From assembly GCA_900769075.1 (NCBI GenBank), contig CAAGFE010000109.1, positions 1 through 15,370 on the forward strand: a stretch of 15,370 nucleotides of DNA, in the 5' to 3' direction. The DNA is from Clostridia bacterium (GTDB lineage: Bacteria > Bacillota > Clostridia > Christensenellales > Aristaeellaceae). The stretch's first letter is position 1. Each line of letters begins with the position of its first letter. The notes under the pieces were generated by a model. That model was given only the letters and a program-made list of their open reading frames with translations, made no database searches and was not told the origin of the DNA. Shown piece after piece: positions 14,189 to 15,370 of the stretch. Made by a program: the position numbers and the translations under genes.

Positions 14189-15127
14189 ATGCGTCAGCTG
14201 AGCAATCCCCACGCGACGCCCGAGGCGGTTCGCCTGTATGAATACCTTTGTTCCCTGAAGGGGAAGGCCTGCCTGACCGGTCAGATGGAATCCGGCTGGC
14301 GCGGCACCTTTGAGGGGGAAATGAACCATCTGCAGGAGCAGACCGGCTGTCTGCCGGCCATCCGCGGGTTAGATTTCATCGCCAATGATTTTGACGGCGT
14401 CGCGCGCCGCGCCATCGACTGGCATGCCCGGGGCGGGATCGTCACCGTCTGCTGGCACACCGGGCCGGATTTTGCCTCCTCCTACCGTCAGTCCCAGGAG
14501 GACGAGCTGGATTGGGCCAACGCCCTCACGCCCGGCACGGCTGCGCATGAAGCGCTCCTGCGCGGCATGGATCGTGCAGTGCCCAGCCTGCGGAAGCTCC
14601 TTGAGCACCGCATCCCCGTCCTGTGGCGGCCCTTCCATGAGTTCGACGGCAAGTGGTTCTGGTGGGGCCGGGGCGGCGCGGACGGCTTCATCCGGCTCTG
14701 GCGGCTGATGTACGACCGCTACACCCGCGTCCATGGGCTGAACAACCTGATCTGGGTGCTGGGCTATTCCGATGCGCCCGGCGAGCTGGCCCCCTGGTAT
14801 CCCGGCGATGATGTGGTGGACATCCTGGGCGGTGACAGCTACAAGGGCGGCGCCCAGGGCGATCTCTACCGCAAATGTGCCGCCATCGCCCCGGCAGGCA
14901 TGCCCATCTGCTACCACGAGAACGGCGAAATCCCGACCCGCGCACAGATGGCGCAGGAAAACGCTCCCTGGGTCTGGTTCATGACCTGGCACACCAGGTG
15001 GATCACCTCCGCCGAGTACAATCCCCCTGACAGGCTCCGCGAGGTGTTCCAGGATGATTTCTTCGTCAAGCTCCATCAGGTGCCGGAGGATGTCGCCGGA
15101 AAAGGACGCACCCCACCTGACCGGTGA
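14189..15127 (+). CDS. Glycoside hydrolase family 26 (beta-mannanase-like), no signal peptide
   Basis: The 312-residue protein has the GH26 (beta/alpha)8-barrel pattern. This family mostly hydrolyses beta-1,4-mannan; some members act on beta-1,3-xylan or mixed-linkage glucan. TGQMESGW lies at 30-37 near the first strand and CWHTGPDF at 88-95. WRPFHEFDGKWFWWG (146-160) carries the acid/base residue E151 after H150. GYSD is at 192-195, GGDSY at 214-218, and PICYHENGEIP (239-249) carries the likely nucleophile E244. Length is that of a single catalytic domain, with no binding module. The N-terminus has no signal peptide or membrane segment, so it is predicted to be cytoplasmic, which is unusual for mannanases and fits hydrolysis of imported oligosaccharides. 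The last 15 residues are polar and probably disordered. It follows the methyltransferase by 70 bases and closes the ftsY unit. Confidence 0.9.
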   Translation: MRQLSNPHATPEAVRLYEYLCSLKGKACLTGQMESGWRGTFEGEMNHLQEQTGCLPAIRGLDFIANDFDGVARRAIDWHARGGIVTVCWHTGPDFASSYRQSQEDELDWANALTPGTAAHEALLRGMDRAVPSLRKLLEHRIPVLWRPFHEFDGKWFWWGRGGADGFIRLWRLMYDRYTRVHGLNNLIWVLGYSDAPGELAPWYPGDDVVDILGGDSYKGGAQGDLYRKCAAIAPAGMPICYHENGEIPTRAQMAQENAPWVWFMTWHTRWITSAEYNPPDRLREVFQDDFFVKLHQVPEDVAGKGRTPPDR

Positions 15128-15129
15128 CT

Positions 15130-15152
15130 GCCGGGCGGTCGGGAAGCCCGGC
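15130..15152. other. GC hairpin after the GH26 gene
   Basis: Arms GCCGGGC (15130-15136) and GCCCGGC (15146-15152) form a 7-bp stem with a 9-base loop, two bases after the stop codon. No T run follows, so it is not a complete terminator. Confidence 0.45.
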
Positions 15153-15191
15153 GGACGGTGATGATGAATGCTGCCTGTTTCCAATGATCCG

Positions 15192-15364
15192 GGCTGTCTG
15201 CCCTGGCGCAGACAGCCTCAAAGCATCGACAAAGTCGATGCTTTCAGCGTGTCAAAAAAGTGGCCAGAGGCCACTTTTTTGAGATATGCGCTCGGTCACT
15301 GGTCGATCGGCCATCACTGAGCTATGCTCAGTGACGGCTACGCTCGGCAAATGCAAGCATTTGC
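15192..15364. repeat. Array of perfect hairpins at the right end
   Basis: Five perfect hairpins of unrelated sequence follow one another: 15192-15217 (10 bp, GGCTGTCTGC), 15220-15244 (11 bp, AAAGCATCGAC, loop AAA), 15252-15282 (14 bp, loop AGA), 15314-15334 (9 bp, TCACTGAGC, loop TAT) and 15347-15364 (8 bp, GCAAATGC). The last is introduced by CGCTCGGCAA, also seen at 5920-5929. The word CGCTCGG occurs again at 15289-15295. The TCACTG at 15296-15301 could compete with 15314-15319 for the same partner at 15329-15334. The array may continue beyond the window. Confidence 0.8.
15259..15280. terminator. Bidirectional terminator after the GH26 gene
   Basis: This is the core of the 14-bp hairpin at 15252-15282. 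A GTGGCC/GGCCAC stem with loop AGA is flanked by A6 on the left and T6 on the right, so a U run follows the stem on either strand. It is the first good terminator downstream of the GH26 stop and could also end a convergent gene beyond the right edge. Confidence 0.75.
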
Positions 15365-15370
15365 TGTCGC

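Overview
The window looks like chromosomal DNA from a high-GC member of the Firmicutes, probably a gut-type clostridium. The support is a bacterial FtsY, MnmG and SpoU-type methyltransferase, strong AGGAGG-type ribosome binding sites, sigma-A-like promoters with extended -10 elements, secreted Ig-like (BIG2) proteins, and strong G/C bias at third codon positions. The exact taxon cannot be read from the sequence. All nine genes I accept are on the + strand. The very long minus-strand reading frames are shadows produced by the codon bias.

Left part (1-8217), an envelope-facing block. An ECF sigma factor (307-858) overlaps a large single-pass membrane protein (851-3421) whose extracellular part contains a duplicated module with PepSY-like segments. 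This is the layout of a sigma/anti-sigma pair. A terminator follows. Then comes a monocistronic secreted protein (3601-5745) that joins a carbohydrate-binding-like domain, a PIG-L/LmbE-type deacetylase and a phosphodiester glycosidase (NAGPA-type) domain. After a 371-base hairpin-rich gap, a secreted protein with about six BIG2 Ig-like domains is encoded at 6117-8165.

Right part (8218-15370), housekeeping and accessory genes. mnmG (tRNA wobble-uridine modification) is followed by an EamA-type permease. ftsY, an AI-2E-family membrane protein, a TrmH/SpoU RNA methyltransferase and a GH26 glycosidase without a signal peptide then follow with short gaps, probably as one transcript. This transcript ends at a bidirectional terminator near 15259-15280.

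The most unusual part is non-coding. A 70-base element occurs twice in opposite orientation (26-95 and 5800-5869; 63 of 70 identical, no gaps). It carries hairpins whose stems differ in sequence but stay self-complementary, with two compensatory base-pair changes. It is followed by further perfect, unrelated hairpins. A related hairpin array, sharing the motif CGCTCGGCAA, fills the right end of the window (15192-15364). These look like modular, structure-conserved, REP/BIME-like elements. Four well-formed terminators and four promoter candidates delimit the transcription units.
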